Assembly (NCBI GenBank): GCA_947165555.1 | Contig: CAMVAR010000020.1 | Coordinates: forward strand, 1 to 8,917 | DNA: 8,917 bases | Source: an uncultured Pseudomonadota bacterium | GTDB taxonomy: Bacteria > Pseudomonadota > Alphaproteobacteria > Rs-D84 | Direction: 5' to 3' | Part shown: positions 1 to 4,615 of the stretch, in pieces | Layout of the letters: the number at the start of each line of letters is the position of its first letter | Position numbering within the stretch: the stretch's first letter is position 1 | Translations under genes and position numbers: made by a program | Notes under the pieces: generated by a model | What the model saw: only the letters and a program-made list of their open reading frames with translations | Database searches by the model: none | What the model was told of the DNA's origin: nothing

Positions 1-214
1 ATATGTTGTGCCGGAAAATCATTATTTCTTTATGGGGGATAACCGCGATAATAGTAATGATAGTCGCGCCGACGTTGGTTTTGTGCCGCGTGAACATATT
101 ATGGGGCGCGTATGGTTTATATGGTATTCGCATAATTATGCGGCACCAATGCTGGCGGTGTGGAAATGGGGCGCAAAAATGCGCTGGGGGCGATTTGGAA
201 TGGGGGTAAGATAA
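1..214 (+). CDS. lepB: Signal peptidase I, C-terminal part (5' end outside window)
   Basis: This is the last 71 residues of type I signal peptidase, the membrane-bound serine/lysine protease that removes signal peptides from exported proteins on the outer face of the inner membrane. The reading frame is open from base 2 and stops at TAA 212-214. It contains the family's box E almost intact: PENHYFFMGDNRDNSNDSR, followed by GFVPREHIMGRVWFIW, which matches the usual G-x-VP-x-x-x-I-x-G segment. The catalytic Ser and Lys lie upstream, outside the window, so activity cannot be judged. The tail after box E is short and rich in Trp and basic residues. rnc starts 3 bases after the stop, so the two genes are probably one transcript; lepB-rnc adjacency is common in proteobacteria. 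Confidence 0.95.
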   Translation, partial: YVVPENHYFFMGDNRDNSNDSRADVGFVPREHIMGRVWFIWYSHNYAAPMLAVWKWGAKMRWGRFGMGVR

Positions 215-217
215 CAC

Positions 218-847
218 ATGAAATTAAATTATGAATTTAAAAATACGGAATTGTTAGATTTGGCATTAACACAAAGTGGTATTGATGGTACGAACAATAA
301 CGAACGCCTAGAATTTGTGGGGGACCGTGTATTGGGCCTTGCGGTGGCGGACATGTTGTACAACATGTACCCGACCGAATCAGAAGGCGAACTGGCACGG
401 CGTCATGCAATGTTGGTATCAACGGAAACGTTGGCGAACATTGGAACGCGTTTGGGATTGAATGGTGCATTGCGTCATGGTCACATGACGGGTGGGCGCA
501 TGCGTCATTCCATTGCCAACGCGACCGAGGCTGTATTGGGTGCCATGTATTTTGATGCCGGTTTTGATGTGGTGCGTGAATTTATTTTGGATATATGGCA
601 TGATTTGGCATTGATGGAATTAAATCCACCAAAAGATGCAAAAACCACCCTGCAAGAATTGGTGCAAAAACAGACAGGTGGTCAATTGCCGGTATATACG
701 TGCGTGGAACGAACCGGGGCATCGCATTGTCCGACGTTCTGCATGTCGGTAACGGCATTGGGGCAAACCGAAACCGGGACCGGCCCATCAAAAAAGGCGG
801 CTGGGATTGCGGCGGCGGCGGCATTGTTGAAAAAACTTGCAATTTAA
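218..847 (+). CDS. rnc: Ribonuclease III
   Basis: Encodes RNase III (209 residues, slightly shorter than the usual 220-230), the double-strand-specific endoribonuclease that processes rRNA precursors and structured mRNAs. The catalytic domain spans about residues 5-125. The signature is NERLEFVGD (28-36), with metal ligands E32 and D36 and the associated E29. E56 lies in SEGELARR and E104 in ATEAVLGAMYFD. The residue equivalent to E. coli D114 is Asn here (N101). A C-terminal double-stranded-RNA-binding domain covers about 139-209 (TLQELVQ, a Cys-rich beta region, then GPSKKAAGIAAAAALL). The gene begins 3 bases after lepB and has only a G-run (202-206) upstream, so translational coupling to lepB is likely. 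In many relatives era follows rnc; here secG does, after 45 bases. Confidence 0.97.
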   Translation: MKLNYEFKNTELLDLALTQSGIDGTNNNERLEFVGDRVLGLAVADMLYNMYPTESEGELARRHAMLVSTETLANIGTRLGLNGALRHGHMTGGRMRHSIANATEAVLGAMYFDAGFDVVREFILDIWHDLALMELNPPKDAKTTLQELVQKQTGGQLPVYTCVERTGASHCPTFCMSVTALGQTETGTGPSKKAAGIAAAAALLKKLAI

Positions 848-880
848 CAAATTGGGCATTAAAATCAGGCATGATAATCA

Positions 881-886
881 AAAGGT
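881..886 (+). promoter_or_regulatory. Ribosome binding site of secG
   Basis: AAAGGT lies 6 bases before the ATG at 893 and is the only purine-rich Shine-Dalgarno-like element in the 45-base rnc-secG gap. It supports the chosen secG start. I see no convincing promoter in this gap, so secG is probably co-transcribed with lepB-rnc. Confidence 0.5.
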
Positions 887-892
887 AAAAAA

Positions 893-1267
893 ATGTTTTC
901 TGTATTATTGGTATTGTTAATAATTGTTGCGGTATTTATGACTGGTATCATTTTGCTCCAGAAATCAGAGGGCAGTGGTATGTCCGGTTCGTCCGCGGCG
1001 GCGATGTTTGGTGGTGCATTAACCGGTGCGGCGGCGGGTAATTTCTTGACCAAGTTAACAACATGGTTGGCGGTAATATTTTTCGTATTGTGTGGTGCGT
1101 TGGCATGGGTGTCGGCCAAAACGGGCGCACAAAATACACAAAGTGCATTACGTGCCGAATTGGCGGCGGATGAATTGGCGGGCGAACCAACACCGGCCCC
1201 GCAATCGACACCGGCAACGCCTGTGCAATCGACCCCGCCGGAACCGGCACCCGCCACGGATAAATAA
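893..1267 (+). CDS. secG: Protein translocase subunit SecG
   Basis: SecG is the small accessory subunit of the SecYEG channel in the inner membrane, aiding SecA-driven export. The 124-residue product shows the family pattern: transmembrane helix 1 (about 3-21), then the conserved LLQKSEGSGM loop (21-30), a Gly/Ala-rich segment with SSAAAMFGGALTG, and FLTKLTTWLAVIFF leading into helix 2 (about 56-75). After the second helix comes a 50-residue tail rich in Ala, Pro, Thr and Glu (APQSTPATPVQST and similar). Such low-complexity tails are frequent in alphaproteobacterial SecG proteins, while E. coli SecG is about 110 residues. It is the last gene of the lepB-rnc-secG group and ends about 30 bases before a hairpin. 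Confidence 0.93.
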   Translation: MFSVLLVLLIIVAVFMTGIILLQKSEGSGMSGSSAAAMFGGALTGAAAGNFLTKLTTWLAVIFFVLCGALAWVSAKTGAQNTQSALRAELAADELAGEPTPAPQSTPATPVQSTPPEPAPATDK

Positions 1268-1288
1268 CCGTTTTTCATTGTGTTTGAT

Positions 1289-1320
1289 AAAAAAATCAAC
1301 GCCCCAAATGGGGCGTTGAT
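1289..1320 (-). terminator. Rho-independent terminator of the coiled-coil gene (between convergent genes)
   Basis: A perfect 11-base-pair stem (ATCAACGCCCC at 1295-1305 with GGGGCGTTGAT at 1310-1320) encloses a 4-base loop. On the - strand the stem runs straight into a T-tract (A-run 1289-1295 on the + strand), the classic intrinsic terminator layout. It begins 6 bases after the stop of the gene at 1327-2493. On the + strand no T-run follows, so it would stop secG transcripts less efficiently, although the hairpin could still protect their 3' ends. Confidence 0.85.
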
Positions 1321-1326
1321 ACATGT

Positions 1327-2493
1327 TTATATTGAACCATGTGCATTTTCTAGATTGTGTTTCAAGATTTGAATTTGTTCGGCCATATCTTTGCGAACAT
1401 TGACAACAGTGCCACCGGCGCGTTCTTCTGCGCCCTTGATATATGTGTTGATTGTTGCGCGCAGTTTTGTATTTTTGGATTTTTCGATTCTCACTTCGCT
1501 TTCCAAATTTGTGATTTTATCCTGTAATTCGCGAACTTGGCGTGTTTGCTCATCATATGCACTGCGCATTTCACGTTGTGATTTTTGCGCCACACTCAAT
1601 TCTTGTTCCATCTTTTTATATTCTGGTTCCATTTTTGCCAATTTCAATGATGATTGGTCTTCGAATTGTTGCACATAGTTCCCAAGTTCAAGGTTCAAGA
1701 TATTATCCATAGAATATTTTTGTTCCAATGTGCGTACAATTTCTTTGGCCTGTTGTATATCTTGCGGTGTGTATGTGCCAGACATCTGTTGTTTTTGCAT
1801 AATTTCATATATAATTTCGGCGATATTCGGTAAAGTCCTCGCGCCAGATTTTTGTATGTTTTCAACATTTGGAAAGTCTTTGGCCAATTCTGCACCGATT
1901 TTTGCATCAACATGTACCATTTGGTCGTTCAGCATTTTTGTTAATTCTGCCGGTGCATCCGCATAATATTTTGATTGTTTGTCGTTTTGGACAACATTCG
2001 CAAATTTATACACGTCAACCGGTTGTGCCGCCGGGTTTGTTGCAATCATATATAACACGTCATCGCACATCTGCGGATTTTCCCGTCTCAAATCATCTTG
2101 CATAGTTTTCAACAATCGCAGCGCAAATTCCTGATTTTTTATCTTGCCACTGTTACACAGGTGCATAACGGTTTTCGCCGGCATTTGTAAATCGCCACGC
2201 CCGTAATTTTCTGCGTACCAAATGGTAATAGTTTTCACCATATTTAGAAAATCATATGCCTCAACCGAATTGTCGTTGCGTGCATTCCAATATTGTTCGA
2301 ACAGTTTTCGTGTGTTTGGCCCCAAATCTTGTGCGAAACTTTTGATTATTTGGTGCAGCGATTGTATGCTTTCGTTATCTTTGACCATATTTGGAAAATA
2401 ATGGATACGGCCTTCGTTTGCATCCATGGCGGCAAAAAAAGTTTCCAAAAATTCGTTCAGATTCATATATTTTGATTGCGCTTGTTCTGGCAT
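1327..2493 (-). CDS. Uncharacterised protein with C-terminal coiled coil
   Basis: I do not recognise this 388-residue protein. It has no signal peptide, membrane helix or catalytic motif that I can identify, so it is probably cytoplasmic. Residues 1-275 are mixed, mostly helical-looking sequence rich in Asn, Gln, Met and charged residues (for example YFPNMVKDNE, IWYAENYGRGDLQMPAKTVM). From about 278 to 350 the sequence is a dense heptad-like coiled coil (ELSVAQKSQREMRSAYDEQ, VRELQDKITNLESEVRIEK). A further helix ends the protein (EQIQILKHNLENA). The ATG at 2493 is supported by an AGGGAG-type Shine-Dalgarno site 4 bases upstream. The gene stands alone, with terminators on both sides, opposite secG and downstream of tRNA-Arg. 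Even AT/GC composition and a long open frame argue that it is real. A structural, cytoskeletal or scaffold role is possible but unproven. Confidence 0.85.
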   Translation of the reverse strand: MPEQAQSKYMNLNEFLETFFAAMDANEGRIHYFPNMVKDNESIQSLHQIIKSFAQDLGPNTRKLFEQYWNARNDNSVEAYDFLNMVKTITIWYAENYGRGDLQMPAKTVMHLCNSGKIKNQEFALRLLKTMQDDLRRENPQMCDDVLYMIATNPAAQPVDVYKFANVVQNDKQSKYYADAPAELTKMLNDQMVHVDAKIGAELAKDFPNVENIQKSGARTLPNIAEIIYEIMQKQQMSGTYTPQDIQQAKEIVRTLEQKYSMDNILNLELGNYVQQFEDQSSLKLAKMEPEYKKMEQELSVAQKSQREMRSAYDEQTRQVRELQDKITNLESEVRIEKSKNTKLRATINTYIKGAEERAGGTVVNVRKDMAEQIQILKHNLENAHGSI

Positions 2494-2497
2494 AAAA

Positions 2498-2505
2498 CTC
2501 TCCCT
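2498..2505 (-). promoter_or_regulatory. Ribosome binding site of the coiled-coil gene
   Basis: Read on the - strand, AGGGAGAG ends 4 bases before the ATG at 2493. It is one of the clearest Shine-Dalgarno sites in the window and fixes this start over the in-frame Met at residue 10. Confidence 0.6.
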
Positions 2506-2518
2506 AAGTTATAGTGAC

Positions 2519-2542
2519 ATTTTATCATAAAATTTACGTAAA
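2519..2542. repeat. Two adjacent small palindromes upstream of the coiled-coil gene
   Basis: ATTTTAT-C-ATAAAAT (2519-2533) is a perfect 15-base palindrome, and TTTACGTAAA (2533-2542) is a perfect 10-base palindrome touching it. They lie 26-49 bases before the start of the coiled-coil gene. On the - strand the first also contains TATGAT (2524-2529), a plausible -10 box, though no good -35 is visible. They could be an operator or promoter, or a chance product of AT-rich DNA. Confidence 0.3.
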
Positions 2543-2590
2543 AAAAATAAAAAAACTAAAAACACGACACAAGGCCGTGTTTTTATTTTT
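2541..2590 (-). terminator. Terminator-like hairpin with long T-tracts, likely bidirectional
   Basis: A 9-base-pair stem (AAAAACACG at 2558-2566 with CGTGTTTTT at 2576-2584) has a 9-base loop. On the - strand it is followed by nearly uninterrupted T-runs to about 2541, and on the + strand by TTTTATTTTT. It would end any transcript coming through from the tRNA side before the coiled-coil gene. A 14-base copy of the tRNA 3' end lies immediately upstream of it on the - strand. Confidence 0.65.
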
Positions 2591-2591
2591 A

Positions 2592-2605
2592 TTCTGGCGC
2601 ACCCA
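2592..2605 (-). repeat. Duplicate of the tRNA-Arg 3' end
   Basis: TTCTGGCGCACCCA at 2592-2605 is identical to 2781-2794, the last 11 bases of tRNA-Arg including its CCA plus 3 flanking bases. The copies are direct repeats 189 bases apart. The rest of the tRNA is absent at this copy. Such a repeat can mark the far end of an element integrated at a tRNA 3' end, or be what remains of a deleted tandem tRNA. No integrase is present. Confidence 0.6.
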
Positions 2606-2752
2606 TTCATTCCCCTTGATAAACAATAAATAAAATTAAAAAATTTTTTTGTATAAATTTTTAAAATTTTACTAATTGTTCATCTGCGTATTGTGTGCTG
2701 CGCCGATACAAGGCTCGCACACATCCTTCTTGGTGCGCTGTTTCATAAATTA
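2606..2752. other. Intergenic segment without a recognised gene, bounded by tRNA-tail repeats
   Basis: About 150 bases between the two tRNA-tail copies. The half at 2615-2680 is extremely AT-rich with runs of A and T, consistent with curved DNA. The half at 2681-2746 is much richer in GC. Within it, on the - strand, TGTGTGC (2717-2723) pairs with GCACACA (2692-2698) over 7 base pairs, and an inner GCC/GGC stem (2712-2714 with 2702-2704) gives a small hairpin with a 7-base loop. The same patch contains a 24-codon ORF (2672-2746). I recognise no known RNA family here. Confidence 0.45.
2672..2746 (-). CDS. Possible 24-residue small protein or gene remnant with CxxC
   Basis: An ATG at 2746 opens a frame of 24 codons ending in TAG (2672-2674). 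The product starts MKQRTKKDVCEPCIG and ends in AAHNTQMNN. It has a basic N-terminus and one Cys-x-x-Cys pair. The frame spans exactly the GC-richer patch in an otherwise AT-rich gap. Against it: there is no Shine-Dalgarno site, the ATG lies a few bases after the T-run of the tRNA terminator, the hairpin above offers an alternative explanation, and an ORF this short can arise by chance. I cannot assign a function. It could be the tail of a decayed gene. Confidence 0.2.
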   Translation of the reverse strand: MKQRTKKDVCEPCIGAAHNTQMNN

Positions 2753-2776
2753 AAAACCGACCAAACGGTCGGTTTT
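2752..2776 (-). terminator. Rho-independent terminator of tRNA-Arg
   Basis: A 10-base-pair stem (AAAACCGACC at 2753-2762 with GGTCGGTTTT at 2767-2776) has a 4-base loop and, on the - strand, a 5-base T-run. It lies 7 bases after the CCA end of tRNA-Arg, so it terminates a monocistronic tRNA transcript. Confidence 0.85.
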
Positions 2777-2783
2777 GAATTTC

Positions 2784-2860
2784 TGGCGCACCCAGAAGGA
2801 TTCGAACCCTCAGTCTTCTGATCCGTAGTCAGACGCTTTATCCAGTTGAGCTATGGGTGC
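2784..2860 (-). tRNA. tRNA-Arg (anticodon ACG)
   Basis: A 77-base tRNA with the CCA end encoded. The acceptor stem is GCACCCA/TGGGTGC with discriminator G. The D-stem is GCTC/AAGC with a mismatch at 13-22, as often seen in tRNA-Arg. The anticodon stem TCTGA/TCAGA is perfect and encloses loop CTACGGA, giving anticodon ACG; A34 is presumably deaminated to inosine by TadA to read CGU, CGC and CGA. The T-arm is GAGGG-TTCGAAT-CCTTC with one G-T pair. It has its own promoter upstream and a hairpin terminator downstream. The last 11 bases are duplicated at 2592-2605. Confidence 0.97.
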
Positions 2861-2872
2861 AACGGGTATCAT

Positions 2873-2901
2873 TTTATAGCAAAATATTTTAATTGCAAGA
2901 A
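2873..2901 (-). promoter_or_regulatory. Promoter of tRNA-Arg
   Basis: On the - strand, TTCTTG (2896-2901) and TATAAA (2873-2878) are separated by 17 bases. The -10 box ends 12 bases before the mature tRNA, giving a leader of about 5 bases. The -35 region overlaps that of the divergent methyltransferase-like gene. Confidence 0.5.
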
Positions 2902-2922
2902 AAAAACAAATTATATTATAAT
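2893..2922 (+). promoter_or_regulatory. Promoter of the methyltransferase-like gene
   Basis: TTGCAA (2893-2898) and a perfect TATAAT (2917-2922) are separated by 18 bases, directly upstream of the start codon. The predicted transcript start near 2929-2931 leaves a leader of only 10-17 bases. The -35 box shares bases 2896-2898 with the divergent tRNA-Arg promoter. Confidence 0.6.
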
Positions 2923-2939
2923 TTACATCAAATGGGGTT

Positions 2940-3539
2940 ATGACAATGTCATATAATTGGTTCAAGGTTGGTCTGTGGGTGTTGGGACTGTTTGAAATTT
3001 GGGTTTTTATATATGTGTTGGAACATATATTTTCACGTCGTGTAAAAAATCAGTATCCGCCTGTTTCGTGTCGGTCCGGGCATATTCGTGCATTGATTCG
3101 TGAAATCCGTACGCATTATCCGAATGCCAAAGTCGGCGTTGATATTGGGGCCGGGGTGGGGCGATTGGCACGTGCGGTGTCGCGGGGAACGGGGATGTAT
3201 ATTTATGGAATTGAAAATATGCCGGTCAGTATTTGTGTCGCGCGAATTTTAAATTTTTTAACGGGGGCGACCCGCGTTCGTATGATATACGCCGATGCGT
3301 TTGAATATTTGGCGAATTATGATGGTCGGTTTGATATTGGAATTGCCTATTTGGGGCCGGGTATGAATTATATGCTAGGGCCGATTATGTCGAAATTTCG
3401 TGTTGTTATAACGTTGGATGTGGAAATTCCGGGGCTAACCCCGACGCGCATTATTGATGCAGGTGGTGGATATACGCGCTATCACGGGGTTGGAAAATAC
3501 CCACACCGATTGTTTGTTTATGAAAACGCGGGGTGTTAA
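2940..3539 (+). CDS. Membrane-anchored class I SAM-methyltransferase-like protein
   Basis: A 199-residue protein with one N-terminal transmembrane helix (about 9-28), a basic stop (SRRVK), then a Rossmann-like domain. GVDIGAGVGR (66-75) fits motif I of class I methyltransferases. E92 in YGIEN is at the usual ribose-binding end of strand 2. D119 in YADAFEY fits motif III, and FDIGIAYLGPGM (131-142) fits strand 4. The order helix, YPPVS, DIGAGVGR, IEN, then VVITLDVEIPGLTP recalls the small FAM173/ATPSCKMT-type protein-lysine methyltransferases; that family link is inference from motif order, and the substrate is unknown. Translation may start at ATG 2940 or, with better spacing from GGGG (2934-2937), at ATG 2946. 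It is a single gene with its own promoter, divergent from tRNA-Arg. Confidence 0.75.
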   Translation: MTMSYNWFKVGLWVLGLFEIWVFIYVLEHIFSRRVKNQYPPVSCRSGHIRALIREIRTHYPNAKVGVDIGAGVGRLARAVSRGTGMYIYGIENMPVSICVARILNFLTGATRVRMIYADAFEYLANYDGRFDIGIAYLGPGMNYMLGPIMSKFRVVITLDVEIPGLTPTRIIDAGGGYTRYHGVGKYPHRLFVYENAGC

Positions 3540-3559
3540 TCTGTGTGCACAATACATCG

Positions 3560-3579
3560 CATAAATGGTTTATGTTTTT
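3560..3579 (+). terminator. Weak terminator after the methyltransferase-like gene
   Basis: CATAAA (3560-3565) pairs with TTTATG (3569-3574) around a 3-base loop and is followed by TTTTT. The outer CTGTG (3541-3545) and CACAG (3581-3585) can also pair. The stem is short and AT-rich, so termination may be partial. It sits in the 59-base gap between convergent genes. Confidence 0.4.
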
Positions 3580-3598
3580 CCACAGATGTTTAACAGTA

Positions 3599-4525
3599 TT
3601 ACATAGACTCTAGCCGTTTAATGCGTTCGGCGACCGGTGGATGCGTCGCAAAAATATTAGATAAAAATTGTCGCCCCCGGCCGGGATTGGCGATACATAC
3701 CGATGACATGGCGTTTTGGGTTGCCAATTTTTCCACATGACTGTTCCCCGATATTTTGCGCAATGCATCGGCCAGTGCGCGCGGGTCGCGGGTTATTTTT
3801 GCGCCCGTCGCATCGGCGGCAAATTCGCGTTTCCGGGAAATGGCCATGCGTAAAACCGGCGTAATAATGACGTTAAACACCGTAAATGCCAACCATACCG
3901 CCAAAATTACCAACGCCGAATTATTTTTTTCATCACGATTTGAATTTGTGTGTGCCAACATGCGAATCAACGCATCTGCAATAAAGACCGTAACCCCAAT
4001 TCCGGTAATAACCAACATGTCCAGTCTAATGTCGCGATTGCCAATATGTGCCATTTCATGCGCAATTACGCCGGATAATTCGCGCGGACTTAAATTTTCA
4101 ATAATTCCGCGTGTTAATGCAACCGTTGCATCGCGTGGGGAACGGCCCGTGGCAAACGCATTCATACCCGTATCATTTATGATATATACACGTGGCGTCG
4201 GCAACCCCGCCGCCAACGCAACATTTTCCACCGATTTATATATGTACTTGTAATCCGGGTCGGTGTCGTTTATTTGTTTCGCACCCGCCATATTCAGCAT
4301 CATAGAATCACCAAACGCCCACGATATTAACATCCAAATCATACATGCAACGAATGTTGGTATGGCGACCATCGTCGTTGTCCGTATCGCATCACCCAAC
4401 GGTACCACGGCCCATGTGAATAAAAACACCAGCCCGACAAAAATAATCGGAAACAATGCGACCAAAACGGCGGTCTTGATGTTATTTGATTTTATATGGT
4501 CGTAAACAGTTTTTATATTTTTCAT
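3599..4525 (-). CDS. htpX: HtpX-family membrane zinc metalloprotease
   Basis: HtpX is an M48 zinc endopeptidase in the inner membrane that cleaves damaged or misassembled membrane proteins, overlapping in role with FtsH. The 308-residue product has N-terminal membrane helices (about 17-38 and 50-71). A soluble part contains GLPTPRVYIINDTGMNAFATG, then the zinc site HEMAH (156-160; ligands H156 and H160, catalytic E157). Two more hydrophobic segments follow (about 168-190 and 203-224). The third zinc ligand is E234 in SRKREFAADATGA. The C-terminus FATHPPVAERIKRL is typical. All catalytic residues are present. No good Shine-Dalgarno site precedes ATG 4525. The gene is divergent from the M23 peptidase, with overlapping promoter elements, and single in its direction. 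Confidence 0.96.
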   Translation of the reverse strand: MKNIKTVYDHIKSNNIKTAVLVALFPIIFVGLVFLFTWAVVPLGDAIRTTTMVAIPTFVACMIWMLISWAFGDSMMLNMAGAKQINDTDPDYKYIYKSVENVALAAGLPTPRVYIINDTGMNAFATGRSPRDATVALTRGIIENLSPRELSGVIAHEMAHIGNRDIRLDMLVITGIGVTVFIADALIRMLAHTNSNRDEKNNSALVILAVWLAFTVFNVIITPVLRMAISRKREFAADATGAKITRDPRALADALRKISGNSHVEKLATQNAMSSVCIANPGRGRQFLSNIFATHPPVAERIKRLESM

Positions 4526-4565
4526 GTCACAAATGGTATTAGAAAAAAATATTTACCGCAACAGA

Positions 4566-4594
4566 TTTATTTCATATTTAAAATATGATATAAT
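4566..4594 (+). promoter_or_regulatory. Promoter of the M23 peptidase gene (extended -10)
   Basis: TATAAT at 4589-4594 is preceded by TGA (4586-4588), forming an extended -10 element that can compensate for a poor -35 (TTTATT, 4566-4571, 17-base spacing). Only 8 bases separate the -10 from ATG 4603 and there is no Shine-Dalgarno site, so transcription should start at or next to the start codon (leaderless mRNA). Confidence 0.5.
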
Positions 4595-4615
4595 AAAATG
4601 ATATGAATTTATCAA
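4587..4615 (-). promoter_or_regulatory. Probable htpX promoter, reaching into the M23 gene
   Basis: On the - strand, TTGATA (4610-4615) and TATATC (4587-4592) are exactly 17 bases apart. The -35 lies inside the first codons of the divergent M23 gene, and the -10 overlaps that gene's own -10 box. A start near 4580 would give htpX a leader of about 55 bases. Confidence 0.45.

Noticed and set aside
865..1299. 144-codon open frame on the - strand opposite secG
   Set aside because: It is antisense to a clear SecG, and its Ala/Gly/Asn-rich product reflects the complement of SecG codons.
2620..2680. AT-rich region as a replication origin
   Set aside because: There are no DnaA-box-like TTATCCACA repeats and no origin-associated genes nearby; A/T runs alone are not enough.
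2681..2746. Second tRNA or tmRNA fragment in the GC-richer patch
   Set aside because: No cloverleaf can be formed: there is no T-loop TTCGA-type motif and no 7-base acceptor pairing. Only a simple hairpin is present.
3756..4253. 165-codon open frame on the + strand opposite htpX
   Set aside because: It lies wholly antisense to a protease with an intact zinc site, its product is low-complexity without motifs, and it has no Shine-Dalgarno site. It is a shadow of the htpX codon pattern.
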